Of a DNA stretch of 64,000 nt, positions 41,181-53,325 are shown in pieces. Location of the stretch: the NCBI GenBank assembly GCA_036971475.1, contig JBAIZL010000003.1, forward strand, positions 47,386,342 to 47,450,341, written 5' to 3'. Position 1 is the stretch's first letter, and each line of letters opens with the position of its first letter. The notes under the pieces are model-generated. The model made no database searches and was not told the origin of the DNA. It saw nothing but the letters and a program-made list of their open reading frames with translations. This stretch comes from Prosapia bicincta (lineage: Eukaryota > Arthropoda > Insecta > Hemiptera > Cercopidae). Both the position numbers and the translations under genes were made by a program.

Positions 41181-42494
41181 CATCATGTACTATTATCATT
41201 GCCTCTCAACACTTGTCCCATCCTCTGGTAGCGTAAAGGAGGAGGTGAGTGGTAACAGTATATAAAGACGACCTAAAGGCTTGGGCTACCAATACTGTTT
41301 AAAATTTTGATACTGGAGTTGATCCAAAACACACCAACAAAGAATGATGTTCTGATGTTAAGGAAGGCAGAAGGAAACAAAGTTCCTTATTGGTGTAAAG
41401 AAGTTACAAAGTTCTTTATTTATATGAAAATAAAAATGTTACGTTGGATTTATCCTTAGAAATTACTCTTTATCATAACATTCAAATATACTGTTCATGA
41501 TATTGTAAAACCTATAAAAAATGGTCTGAGCATTATAATACATTTGGAGATTTGGTTCTTTGTTAATTGCCACTAATATTTTATTTTAAGCTATGTTATA
41601 ACTAAGCTAATTAATGAGGTGCTGAACATATAAGTTCTGTACTCATTACTTAGTTTGGTAAGCGTTTAAGTTTTACTGATCATCAGTGAGTTAAAATCCA
41701 CGTGGTAAGGTTAGAATTAATTACAACAAAAAATAATTCAATATTTTATGTTTGTTCTATAATAGTTTTGGAAGTATTGAACCGATCAAAGAGATTTTGC
41801 TTGCAAATGAAAGAAGAAATTCTCTCGGTGGTCCCACTGTAGTACATCCCAATCCATCTGATTTGCAGACAATAATACCCTTTTTTAACATTGATTGAAA
41901 AAAAGTTATAATTATTATGGACTATTAAGTAAGTAATAAGCAATTGCCAACATAATTATCGGCATATATTGAAATACAATTATAATGTAGATAGGAATTA
42001 GAAATCATACATCAAAAAATTAAGAACAAAAAGAACCCGAATATGTAATTATTACTTGAAAACTTAATTTATCATAAGCTTACGACTCACAAAATTTTGA
42101 AGTCAGCTCCGCAATGATAGCTTGTATTTGCTAATCCATCAAATCTATTCCAAACATTTCCAAAACAATCAACTTGTTGATGGGTTATCAAATATAAGGC
42201 ATGAATACAGTACCAACTTCACAAAATTTTGTGGGAATAAGCTTATAAGAAATTATGTTTTCGGTTTTGAAAAATTATTTTTTACGTTTTAGTAAGTAAA
42301 AATTATACATACGGGTTCCTTTTTTTAAAGTCAGTTCTGTTTTTTTTCTAATTTGTACTGTACAAGTTTATTGTCTTTAACAAAGGCATCAGATTTTCTG
42401 TTTTTCAATCTGGTTTTTTTCCAATTTCTTTATTTTTTTAACTTGTGATATGAAGAGTATTTATGGGAATATCCATTGAGGTATATAATTATGT

Positions 42495-42498
<4 letters not shown>
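41181..42498. other. Intergenic, nothing recognised
   Basis: AT-rich DNA. Short frames such as 41746-41943 (-) show no domain. Confidence 0.4.
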
Positions 42499-42539
<41 letters not shown>

Positions 42540-42674
42540 GTTAATATATTACTATTGTAAGTAATTTTTCCAACGGAAAATTGCTTGTAAAATTGTAAAA
42601 TTACTTACAATAGTAATATATTAACTTCATAAAGTCAGTGCAACGGAAAAACAATGGATAACGTTAAATATCAA

Positions 42675-42734
<60 letters not shown>

Positions 42735-43028
42735 CTGATATTTAATATTGTCCATTGTTTTTCAGTTGCACTGACTTTATGAAGTTAATAAATTACCAAT
42801 TTTGAGTAATTTTATCCACCATTAAGTGCAATATTTTTACCTTGAGTGATGAGGCACCTTTCGGTCTTTGACCATTGTCGAATCACTGATTGTACAATCA
42901 GTGATTCGACAATGGTCAAAGACCGAAAGGTGCCTCATCACTCAAGGTAAAAATATTGCACTTAATGGTGGATAAAATTACTCAAAATTGGTAATTTATT
43001 AACTTCATATATATATATATATATATAT
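42499..43028. repeat. Cluster of three inverted repeats bounded by TA runs
   Basis: In order: (TA)n 42499-42534; hairpin 42535-42631 with 33-bp arms that start ATGAAGTTAATATATTACTA; an imperfect inverted pair 42632-42682 and 42729-42778 (AAAGTCAGTGCAACGGAAAA and its inverse) around a (TA)n core; a perfect 230-bp palindrome 42779-43008; (TA)n 43009-43028. The ends of each unit share ATGAAGTTAAT(A/T). The arrangement suggests repeated inverted duplication or foldback insertion and should be prone to cruciform formation. Confidence 0.93.
42779..43008. repeat. Perfect 230-bp palindrome (115-bp arms, no spacer)
   Basis: Symmetry centre is between 42893 and 42894 (TGATTGT|ACAATCA). I compared the arms base by base and found no mismatch from ATGAAGTTAATAAATTACC at 42779 to its inverse at 43008. 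The arm contains GAGGCACCTTTCGGTCTTTG, which resembles Penelope-like or other retroelement tails. A spacer-free perfect palindrome is rarely stable, so either it is young or it is an assembly artefact. Confidence 0.93.
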
Positions 43029-43490
43029 TATGGTGGTTGGTAGATTTTAATTAGTTTCTTTACTAAAGAATGCTATTAGTACAAGTTTCTTGCAAATACA
43101 CGTTTCTTGCTTGCTAACTTTTACAATTGAAACTGTCATTTAGTGTTATTATTCTACTTTTGCTGTATCATATAGGTTTAGCGTTTGTATAGATTCATAT
43201 ATTTGTATAAGGTTTTATTAACTTAGTTTTTTAGCTTTACTAGCAAGTCATCTAAATGACTTGCTTCGATGTTTTTATAGATTTAAAATAAGATTCAGGT
43301 ATTTAGATCATTGATTTTTCAATCAGTTTTATGCAACGTCTAAACATTTTAGTTTTTTTACTAAAATAGTGTATTAATCAATTAATTTTTGTCATTTAGT
43401 AATGTATATATAACTGAAAATCATAAACCATTTCCATATGTACACTATTTACACCAGGCTTTATATATTAACACTAGTGATGAGTCAAAA
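43029..43490. other. Intergenic, nothing recognised
   Basis: AT-rich DNA without coding signs, between the palindrome cluster and the 53-bp minisatellite. Confidence 0.4.
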
Positions 43491-43525
43491 TATCTCGATT
43501 CCAGAGCGGCAGGTGTTGGGAATAT

Positions 43526-43785
43526 AACACATTGGGCGGTAAAATATCTGTCGCTGCTCAAACATAATGTCACGTTTACACATTGGGCAATAGAATATCT
43601 GTCGGCGCTCTAAGAAAATATTGCATTTTCACATTGGGCGGTAAAATATCCATCGCTGCTCAAACATAATGTCACGTTTACACATCAGGCGATAGAATAT
43701 CCGTCACCACTCTAACATAATATCGCGTTTATACATTGGGCGGTAAAATATTTGTCGATGCTCAAACATAATGTTGTGTTGCTGA
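43526..43785 (+). repeat. Minisatellite, about 5 copies of 51-54 bp
   Basis: Units begin ACATTGGGCGGTAAAATAT and continue CTGTCG(C/G)..GCTC..A....AAT(G/A)T. Alternate units differ (GGGCGGTAAAATAT against GGGCAATAGAATAT), so a dimer of about 105 bp repeats. The 74-codon frame starting at 43389 ends inside it and is not a gene. Confidence 0.8.
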
Positions 43786-45574
43786 GTAATCGCAGTTATA
43801 AAGCCGGGACTATAAAAGTTTTTGTAACAAACGTTCTAACATTATTTTAGTCAATAAAGTAATATTAATATTATTTACCAGTATTAAAAAACAAATTGGA
43901 AGTTACTTGAAAATTTTAAAAATTGTGAATTTGTTGATTGATAATAAATGGTAATGATATTAGATTTCTACAAGCCATAAAACATGTATCAAGGCGTCCT
44001 AGATACGATGGGCAAAGGTATGCATGGAAGGTTAATAGCGCTGTGTAACAATAATTATCGACCCATTTAACCATGAGCTTTTCAAGCGAGAGGTTCTTTT
44101 CAAAATGCATTAAATCTAAGTGAGAGGGGATTATGAAAATATGATCCATAGAAGTTTCTTTTAAAACAGAAGCAATGTTTAGTTAAAATTTTCTTTCTGA
44201 ATTATTTAAAATGAGTTCTTCAAGTATTATTTTTATTTTTGCTTTAAATAATCTAATTAATTACATCCCTCGATGCTACAATCAGCCCAATCTAAACAGG
44301 AACATGACGGAAAGAAAAAAACAAACGATCAGCTCTACAAAAGTTTTCCAGCTAAGTGATAAGATAATTTGCTACAATCTTTCACTTCAAAATTGAATTT
44401 GTGTTTAATAGTTTAGGCTGGTCAAATAGTGAAAATCCCAAATTTTGTGTTACTATTTGAACATTAAAAATTTTGGAAATTTGTAAAAACTTACTCAGAC
44501 AGAACGTTTTTGATCGCTATATGGCGATCTTCATCAATGTCTTCTGCTTGGAATTGTTAGGTTAAGCTGTGACGGTTTTAAAGACAGGTTTTCGATAGTA
44601 TCAAAGAGTATGTGTGATTTGTATTGTGTTTGTTTAATCGTATTATATATAAGTGATTAAGCCACGTCTGTTATAAATTTTATTTTTTAAATACCAAATT
44701 TTAGATTTACAGTATGTATAATGCATTTATATAATCAATCAACCTTACAGGTAGATATCTCATATCTATATCACAAATTAATTAACTGTACAATTGCTCA
44801 CATTGGTTAACTTCATAATCAAAGACATTTAATATTTTAAAAGAGTGTAATTAGTATATAATTTTCTTTTGTTCAAGTTTTGTTTATACTTCAAACTCAT
44901 AAATAATGAATTCTTGACTTGTATTTTTCATAAAAAGTATCTTTCTTGAAACATATTACTTAATAATCCAATTAGAACGCACATAACTTTGCAGGTTAAC
45001 TATTAATTACATAACATATAACTGCAATATTCAACATCAATCATCATAATAAATAGTGTTACAAAGTTACCTCTTAAAATATCATAAAAAATAACATTTC
45101 CAATTTCTGTTGGGTTGGTAATTGTGGTACTTGGAATCAAGAATTGGGAATCGATTTCTTGGTCTCGAAATCGATAATTAACACAGAAAATTTGTTTATG
45201 CTAAGATTGGTACTCAATTAGTGCTAAGATCAGAGCTAATCATAAGTTATTATGTTGTACATGGTTTTAAAAAAACAAGAAAATATTTACCTTATGTATA
45301 TGAAGAATGAAGCCTAGACCGAGGGAGAACATAATTGTATTATAAATTGAAAGATTTTTGTTAGGAAAAAGCATGGTAACATTTAAAGTGTTGTAACTAT
45401 TTCTCCCCATGCTATTCATGTTTACTTGGGCACTCGAGATAATTATTGAATATATTATAAGGCGTCGAATATCGAGCCAAAAGTGTATCTATTTAGTGTG
45501 ACATTTCGGGGACTAGTTTGTTGCCCTTATCAAGCCTGTAGTGTAATGAAACATAAAGTCCTTACAATTAATGT
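43786..45574. other. Intergenic with a retroelement-tail-like piece
   Basis: 44500-44545 (CGTTTTTGATCGCTATATGGC then GATCTTCATCAATG) contains a short inverted repeat and looks like the reverse of a Penelope-type 3' tail. About 45465-45535 (GACATTTCGGGGACTAGTTT..CTTATCAAGCCTG) is the inverse homologue of 31617-31685. No gene was seen. Confidence 0.45.
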
Positions 45575-45749
45575 TCAAGTGAGGAGGCAAAACATCAAAC
45601 CCCTACACTCTAACAAGAACTTTCTATGAGCTCTGCTAACTCGTACTCCACTAACTAGAAAGAGTTATAGTAGTGCAGAAAGACGAGTCGGCAGAGCTAT
45701 AGTTCATAAAAAATTTTTGGTAAAGTGTAGGAATTTGATGTTTTGCCTC
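45575..45749. repeat. Hairpin repeat, about 60-66-bp arms
   Basis: The left arm begins GAGGCAAAACATCAAACCCC and the right arm ends in its near inverse (GGAATTTGATGTTTTGCCTC). The arms also share CTACACT and AGCTCTGC segments and are about 80 percent identical. The spacer is about 45 bp. Confidence 0.8.
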
Positions 45750-47763
45750 TTACACAAACACAACTCTTAAGAGAGTTTTGTGTTTCTTTTAGACAGATTA
45801 AACTTTATTATTGATTCTTGTTATTCTAAACGTAAATGTAAACTTACTATACAGTGCACAACAGCGACATAATGTTTATAAATATAATTTATAGATCTTT
45901 AAATTGTATTTAATGTTATTAAATTTAGTTATATTATTTGGTAACACAAGATGTTCAATATGAAATACTATTTCTTCAAAGAAAATTAATATCATACTTG
46001 TAGAACCTTTGTAAACATTTTGACAACACAGTTATAATGGTGTGCCAAGGGGGAGGGGAGGCTGTCTGCCCCACCCTGTCCTGGTTGGTATTTTTTTTTA
46101 TAAAAAAATAATTAAGTAATTACCCCAATAACCATTTTCACTGAAGCATACCTGAATAAACCTGCAAAAATTGCTTTCAAATTTGAAAAAAATGCTGATG
46201 CATTACTAAAAAAATCTGCGTCGATCATTTTAATTTTTACAAAATAATTTTTGAAAAACAACGGATTTCATGTGATCTATATATGTGCAAAAAGCGGTAC
46301 TGAAATATACGACGTAATAATTAGCTAATACTCATTATTTGTATTTTATAGGAGTTTTTTTATTAAGTGTTATTATTAATAGGCCCCCTATATATTTGTT
46401 GGCGGCTAATTGGCCCCCAAGGTATATTTACCACCCCAATCCTCAGTTTTCAAAGCACGTCACTGCACAGCTAGTGTCATTAGAAGGTTACAGCTGAACT
46501 ACGATCCATAAAAGTGTTCATAACCACTGTATTCATCTTCTTTGTATGAGTTACGGTCTGAGTTGACAATGGGACACATATCCCGAAACGCCCGTCCTCA
46601 ACAAATATAAGTAAGTTCTACTATAGGCAAGTTTGTAAATTTTTAAAAGTGTTTAGTGAAAACTAGTAGCTTACGTGAAGATGGAATCAACAAATATTCT
46701 TTGTATGCAAAGGTTTCATTGTTTATTTGTATTTTACACCCTATATTGCTCTATATTTATTACTGTATGAACCTTATATTCCTACAATAATAAACGTATC
46801 CCATGAATAATTAAGTAAGATCTTGATGTTATTTAAAATGTTAATTTTAAAATTAAACATGATTTTATTTTATTCCTAAAATTAATTTCTTTTCATTATT
46901 TCAAAAATTTATGTAATATATTGATGTAATTTGTCTATTTTTAACATTAATTTAGCATAAAATTATGCAATTAAATTGAAAAATCTCTGTCAGTGGCAAA
47001 CTCAGCATTACCCATGTAAATTAATGAAATGGCACTCAATTAATGGCCTAAAGATGACTGTCTATAATGGCGGTGGCATAACTTTAGAACCCTCAATAAT
47101 GAAATTAAGAGAAAAATTAATGTGTACAAAACCAAAATGAGATAATTTTTTAAAAATCTGAATAAAATATTTTGTTTACATTTTAGTTTATACATTTTTT
47201 TTCCTGCTCAAACATTTTTTTAAAACAATGCAAATATTTTTACTACCCTGACAAAATAATGTACCAAGAAAATACTATTTAGTAAACATATGTGAGAAAA
47301 ATATAATTTATCACAATAACAATACAACAATGAGTAAAACTAACCTAACTTTTATTCTTAAATGAAAACTTCAGTTTTGGAAAATGTGTACCTCTATCAT
47401 CTTGGGCCCTGAGTTTCAACTCTCGAAACAGACATCTGATTGACCATCAATAGTTCTACATCTTATTCATTAACATGTATAATAATCAACTTGTCTGGAA
47501 TGAATCTTTATCAGAGGAAATGATCATATGGCAGAATGATGTGAAATGAAGGGACTTTGCTGTAACTTATGAATTAATACATAGATTTTATTAAGGTAAG
47601 TCCATTTATAATAAAACATTGCTAATTTATCATCTTAATATGGAAGATGGATATTGGTGTAAAAAAAGTTGTATTAAAAATGGTTTTCCATTTTTATATT
47701 TATTTAAAATATAATAGTAACTCAAATATAAGTTTTTTAATAAAGGTTAATTCTGAAAAGAAA

Positions 47764-47767
<4 letters not shown>
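45750..47767. other. Intergenic, with a possible hAT-like piece at 46.03-46.47 kb
   Basis: GGTGTGCCAAGGGGGAGGGG near 46038 and GCACGTCACTG near 46455 are in inverted relation and resemble CAGTGG(C/T)GTGCC-type hAT ends, but the left end is eroded and no duplication is visible. 46560-46610 (GGGACACATATCCCGAAACG) is another retroelement-tail-like piece. Otherwise there is AT-rich DNA. Confidence 0.35.
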
Positions 47768-47829
<62 letters not shown>

Positions 47830-47830
47830 T
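47768..47830. repeat. Microsatellite (TA)n followed by (CA)n
   Basis: About 24 TA units run directly into about 7 CA units. The 61-codon frame ending here is an artefact of the dinucleotide repeat. Confidence 0.95.
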
Positions 47831-47864
47831 AAGATGGAAAATATCTAAAACAGTTTAGAGATAT

Positions 47865-48150
47865 ACATGTTTAAAATGAAAACAGGGTCTGACTTTTCAT
47901 TTCTGGGTTTATATAAAGCAAGCCTTTTTTAAAACCGTTATGTCTCTACAACTATTTATTTACCCTAACATCAAGTTTCTCACAAAGTGAAAGAAGAAAG
48001 TTTATATTTTCATCTATTTATCAGTTTTAAAATATTTAATAGTTATTGAGTAATTTTCAAATGAGAATGATTAGCTTTCTACTTTTGCAAAATGTTAAGT
48101 GGTATGCCTTCAATTTTTCCCAAATTTTGATGAAAAATTAAATATTTTAT
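47865..48150 (+). repeat. Dispersed repeat X, copy 1 (interrupted by a Tigger-like element)
   Basis: Shares AAACCGTTAT(G/A)TCTC, AGAAGAAAGTTTATATTTTC-type and TTCCCAAATTTTGATGAAAA-type blocks with copy 3 at 52395-52770, same orientation. Its right side is cut by the element starting at about 48151. No coding potential. Family unknown. Confidence 0.65.
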
Positions 48151-49109
48151 CATGGTGGAGTCCCGATAGTCCAAAATGAACAGGACCTATTTTGGATTAA
48201 GTGAAATTATTACCGTAATAAACGTATCTATTAAATACAATGTACAAAACAGTACTAAAAAGCTACTGTGTATCCTAAAGTGCTAAAAATATGGTACAGG
48301 CTTATAAATTACCTACGATAATTAATATTATCAGCTCAAGAGTACTTAAATACATTCTTCAAATTGTTGATGGCGGTCTTAGTAATATGAATCATAGCTA
48401 GCTAGAATGATTGCACTGCTCAACTGTTCGTATGTTTTGCAACTCCAATTAGTTAGAGGGCTAATCACATGACTCAACAACTCTCTTTTTTGCTAGTGCA
48501 CTACTTAAAAGCACTAGCGTTTAGAATCTTTGTTGTTTATTCTACTGTTTTTTCATGTGAATTAGTGAAATGGCTTCGAAACAAAAACACTTCGGATACA
48601 CTACTAGACAAACTTAAAGTGTTGAAACACTTAGACAGCGTTGGAAGTCCGTCAAAATTGGCAGTTGAGTTTGAGTGGTTAATTCTACGATCACCTACTG
48701 GAAGTAAAAGCAGTCAAAAATAAAACAGTTTTGCATTTCTTCAATAAGTAAGAAATTGTTTTGAAAGAACATCTCAGATGAGAGTAAAGGTAAAGGAGAA
48801 AACAACAGCAAGCAGAGGGTATTCCTCTCGGGACGCTGCGACTACCTTTGATGTAGTGTTATGTACGTAGAACAACTGTCCACCTTGACTGTTAGCATTA
48901 ATCTAACTTTGCTTCAAAAGAGAGGTCTAATCATGGACAAAAAAAACCGTAACAGACTTTTACACTGTCTATATTTGAAATGTACTTTAATTTTGAGTAC
49001 ATAATAGCCCTACACACTTATTCACTGTTCATTCTGTTCTTTTTTATTCCTAAAAATATCCTAATTTTTGTTTTGGATTAAAGAAATTCTGACTAACGGG
49101 ACTCCACTG
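48151..49109 (+). mobile_element. Tigger-like relic with N-terminal HTH fragment
   Basis: Left end about 48155 (GGTGGAGTCCCGATAGTCCA). The right end, read inward from 49109, is CAGTGGAGTCCCGTTAGTCA, followed by TA. The + frame at 48570-48690 reads DTLLDKLKVLKHLDSVGSPS then KLAVEFEW, the first helix-turn-helix of Tigger/pogo transposases (L..KL.VLK.LD.G.S..KLA.EF). The initiating region (ATGGCTTCGAAACAAAAACA near 48570) is in another frame, so it is broken. The catalytic part is gone. Confidence 0.75.
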
Positions 49110-49429
49110 TATGTACATCATGGTTGTAAAATTTATTGATAAAAGGTTAAAAACGTGTTCATTAAATAAAAAAAAAGTTCTGTAAATAAAGTTTCAAAAG
49201 CCCAATGTTTTGTTATACCGTAAGGTGTTACCTTTATTGGACTTTTATCAAGTATCTGAAACAGGAGAGCTTGGTTTGGTTAAACACCAAAGATAAATAC
49301 TGAATTTGACTCTTTTAATCATTCATAATATCAATTATAGTGGCATAAATTGTAGTTCATTATACCAGGTTTGTTCAAGCTCTTTTGTCGTAGACCGGCC
49401 AGTATATCCACCAGGGAGGACATTTAGGA
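49110..49429. other. Intergenic, nothing recognised
   Basis: AT-rich DNA between the Tigger-like relic and the LINE fragment. Confidence 0.4.
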
Positions 49430-49660
49430 AATCCTAACCCCGCCCATAAGTTCCTATACGATCTTTCTCAAGGTCATTATTGACAGTTTCTTGCTGGGTT
49501 TTATTCTGCTCTTAGTGTGACACTCACCACACTGTTTCATTTCACTAACTCCTGATTTTTTTTGGAAAGAGCTTATCAGCTTGGTATATAGGCAAGATTC
49601 CTTCACAAGCTGTAGGAATAACTGTGTGTGCATGTGAGACGGAGGCAGTTCGCTCTGAGT
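49430..49660 (+). mobile_element. 5'-truncated copy of the Jockey LINE 3' UTR, opposite orientation
   Basis: It is the diverged reverse complement of about 52830-53040. Shared blocks are CTGTTTCATTT(C/T)ACTA, CTCCTGATT, GGAAAGAGCTTAT(C/G)AGCTTGGTA and GCATGTGAGAC(G/T)GAGG. Only the 3' UTR is present, as expected for truncated LINE insertions. This supports reading 52785-53325 as the LINE's own 3' UTR. Confidence 0.75.
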
Positions 49661-50149
49661 AAGTAGAAAATATGCATATAATTTGAATTAGATTAAACAA
49701 TCTATTAGACAGCAATCATAGATTACCTGTGTAAGCATAAATAGGACTAAATTTATAAATATAACATTTCTGGATTAAATATATGTGTTTTAAAGCGTTT
49801 GATTATGAATTTATGACAAGGAAAGACAATTTTTTTCACTTTAGTTCTTTTGTTAAATATATTGATATTTTGAATGTGGAGAACAATAATGATATCGCCT
49901 TTTTGCTGTACAAAGTTCAAAAGTAAACTAAGTGGCTCGGGGAAAATTGGGGTTCAAAAGTATGAGGGATGCTGCAATGAGTTTTTGAAGTTAAAACACC
50001 CAACTAGAGTGATTATTCTATTATTTTTTTAATCTTTTATAGCAAAAAAAAAAAAAAAATATTTAAAAGAAGTTAACTTTACCAAGTAGGCATTTTATAA
50101 TTTAATTTTGTGAAATAGCACCATTTCAATAATTACCAGAAAAGTACTT

Positions 50150-50530
50150 ATATACAAGCCAGATAAAAATTCAATGAATAATTACAATGTAAGAATTTCT
50201 AATCATACAATAAAATAATGACTATTTCTTTTGACCATATCTAAAATCTGTAGCATATCAGAAAGAATTACCTTCTATCCAGTCATACGAACATCAATTT
50301 TAATCCACTGTTTTTGGTTTGAATATATCTTGAGTAGACGACCCTAGAAAACGACTAATTGTCTACTTTTGTAAAATGAGAACAGGGATTTTTCCCTGAA
50401 TTTTGATAAAAAAATCGGATTTTCTGTTATATATGTAGATACTGCATTTAACGTAGAATGACGTGTGCCAAAAGTTTTTCAAAAATTTAGTGAGTTATTT
50501 GCATTTTCGTGAAAGTAAATGCTACAAGAT
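50150..50530 (+). repeat. Dispersed repeat X, copy 2
   Basis: Shares CTAGAAAACG, TCGGATTTTCTGTTAT, GCATTTAACGTAGAATGACG and AGTTATTTGCATTTT with copy 3 at 52566-52760, same orientation. Boundaries are approximate. Confidence 0.65.
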
Positions 50531-50775
50531 ACCGTCAAGTGCTGCCAACTATCGGATACTTACTGAACTACTAGGTACAAGTTTGCAGTATCCAACCAAA
50601 AGTAGATATTAATCGTTTTTTTCGGCCCATTATCTCAAAGAACAGTGAAATATATTTTAAAACTGAAGTCCACAGTTGAAAATATAGGCAATCTTCTTGC
50701 ATTTGGCAAAAGCTTCTTATGATGAAGCCTAGTTTCATGCAATTTTGAAATATAGCCTTACTGTTTTTTATCGCT

Positions 50776-52143
50776 TTAATACGTTGAGTGCGGCAATGTT
50801 GCGCATCAAAATTGCTGAAAAAATATTATTGATTAATTGCATTGAAAATGTTGTTGATGGACCCAATATATCATCTGAAGTTGGCTAGGATTCATTTTCT
50901 TCAGTTTTAGTGACGTCATTTCCGGTATGTTCTAATACGTACTTCGCCGGTTCTCGTATCAGGTGATGGTTGTCGACTGTCTAACTGTTGGGTTACTCTC
51001 TCAATTGTTGCTGGATACCGACAAACCTTTTTTCCAGTCACAACACTTAGTTATAGTTATAGAAAAAGTACCACAAAACAATTTAAGTACCTACACCCCT
51101 TCATGCCGCCATTTACAATGTTTTTCAACGATAAAAATTTACACACAATGTCAACAAGTAATTCATATGTAAATAGTTCTAACACAGTGTTTATACTAAT
51201 TTTTAAAAAATATCAAAATAAATACTACATACAACAAAACCCCCGCCATTTTAATACTCAGCTTAGATAAATTCATCCTTACTAAAAAGTAAATTATAAC
51301 GTAAATTCCTTAAGAATAAATTACTAAGTTTCAAAACATTGGCTTGTTATGAATCTTGTGTAGTATTTATCGGATCTGAAGCATTACTTATCAGACAGAG
51401 ATAATATTTACACTTCCGTTCTATATACAAAATATTTATAAACTCACAAATCAATAACAAGTGACACGTTTACATCTCTTCCTGATAAGCGCCCAAAAAC
51501 ACTTTACTAGCCAGTCAGCTCATTATGTGGGCAAACGGAACATGAAAATGTAGTTTTGTTTTTTATTGTTTACACACGAAACAAAAATATATTAATAGTG
51601 TGTTACAGAGATAAGAATATATATAAATACCTCAAAAACAATGTCGAGCCAATTGGCCCAATGGAGTTTTAGGTGTTGATTTACGCTATAATAAAACTGT
51701 CGGGTTAATTGGCCCGTGTATATATATTATGATAACAAACGTATTTTATACTTAGATATGATAGGGGAACAAAAAATAAGTACAATTATTTTCAGTTATA
51801 TTGTAGTCATGTTGGAGACCCATCATCGTCGGAACTGACAGACCTATCCCCGGTGCCATTTTTGATGTCAGAGTAGACATTCTCCAATAGTTCAACTCAT
51901 TATCCATATTCAATGTACAAAATATATTAAACACATTTCAAGTAACACTAATGCAATAACACTGTCACTGATCCGACAGTAACGTTGGAACAAAGCGAAA
52001 CGCGCCGAAATGTTCACAAAGACTGGCGCAATAAATGATAAGCGAAACAATCTTTCCCGGCAAAGGCTAACCACACACTGGACCAATGAATGGAGAGTGT
52101 ACGTGGGGCGTAGATGAACGCCCACCGCACGCAATGTGTTTAA
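50776..52143 (-). mobile_element. piggyBac-like element (1368 bp)
   Basis: The left end is TTAATACGTTGAGTGCGGCA at 50776. The right end, read inward from 52143, is TTAAACACATTGCGTGCGGT. Both are TTAA target sites followed by similar CG-containing termini. On the - strand near 51900-51820 a frame reads VELLENVYSDIKNGTGDRSV then SSDDDGSP, like the acidic N-terminus of piggyBac transposases. The DDD catalytic domain is absent, so this is an internal-deletion derivative. It also contains two AATTGGCCC motifs near 51650-51710. Confidence 0.75.
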
Positions 52144-52394
52144 AGCATATAACTCGGAAACCTTCAAGATATTGGCCTCAAAGTTTAACAACTTTTATGA
52201 GTTTTCATTTTTATATTTGTATAATAACGAAAAATATAATGTAATTTTTTCTTCAAAATACCTACATTCCCATTAAATTGTGTTATAGGCCTACATACAC
52301 CTGAAGATGGAAAACCATTAGAAAAACAGATTGTGAAATCTTTAGCTCGATATCTTGAATGGCTTAGGAATTATACGCGTTTAAAGTGATAAAA

Positions 52395-52770
52395 GTACAG
52401 CCTGATATTACATTTCCAGGTTTGTACGATGCAAGCTTTTTTATAAACCGTTATATCTCCGTTAATATTCAACCCAACCAGATGTTTCTTACACGAAAGG
52501 AAAGAAAAAAGTCGATATTTTCATCTGCTGTTAATACTTTAAATATATCTTGAGCAGTCTTTGAGTAAATGACTCTAGAAAACGTGTAATTTTCGACTTT
52601 TGCGAAATAAGACGGACGACGAATTAAATTTTTCCAAAATTTCGGTGAAAAGTCGGATTTTCTGTTATGTGTAAGGATTGTAGCAGCATTTAACGTAGAA
52701 TGACGTGGTGCCAATAGTTTTTCAAAATTTTATCTAGTTCTTGAGTTATTTGCATTTTTATGACAGTTAA
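52395..52770 (+). repeat. Dispersed repeat X, copy 3, abutting the LINE 3' end
   Basis: It is the longest of the three copies and spans both parts seen separately at 47865-48150 and 50150-50530. It stops about 15-30 bp before the LINE 3' terminus, so the LINE probably inserted at or beside it. Confidence 0.7.
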
Positions 52771-52784
52771 TTATTATATATATT

Positions 52785-53325
52785 TTTAAAACCCGGGTCC
52801 TGGACCCAAAACCCGCCCAGCCCTCTTGGCAGCCAGACTCTAGCAAGCTACCTCAGTCTCACATGCGCATGCGGTTAGTATCCCTACCGCGAGTGAAGGA
52901 AACGGGATTGATTGCCCATGTACCAAGCTCATAAGCTCTTTCCATAGATAATCAGGAGATAGTAAAATGAAACAGTACGGTAAGTGTCGCGCTAAGAGCG
53001 GGATGAAAAAACCTGGCAAGAAATAAACCCTGCCAGGAAAAATCCCGCGACAGATCATGCAGGAACTCTGGGGGCTTGGATCACCTTATGCTAAGGAATA
53101 AGGAGAGGTATTACCTTGCAAATACCTCTTTAGTGAGTCTATGGCAGGAATTACATGCACCTCTTCTTCTGCAGCCTACTCGAAACTGAAAAGGCATGCA
53201 ATCAAATTAGTACTTCCGTTGGAGCTAATCTGCGGCTCTGGAGATGTGCCCTTGCGTCACCTGGAACATAACTGTGAAGCACAATTTATTAGTATGTATA
53301 TTTTATTTTGGTGGTGTGGTGTGAG
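52785..53325 (-). mobile_element. Jockey-clade LINE: 3' UTR
   Basis: Runs from the ORF2 stop to about 52785 on the - strand. It ends CTGGGCGGGTTTTGGG then TCCAGGACCCGGGTTTTAAA, followed by an AT-rich tail (TATATATAATAATTAA) rather than a clean poly(A). 53149 down to 52797 is repeated with over 90 percent apparent identity in the same orientation at 64000 down to 63660, and diverged in the opposite orientation at 49430-49660. Confidence 0.8.

Noticed and set aside
47647..47832. 61-codon frame ending in an IYIYIY repeat
   Set aside because: Produced by the TA/CA microsatellite.
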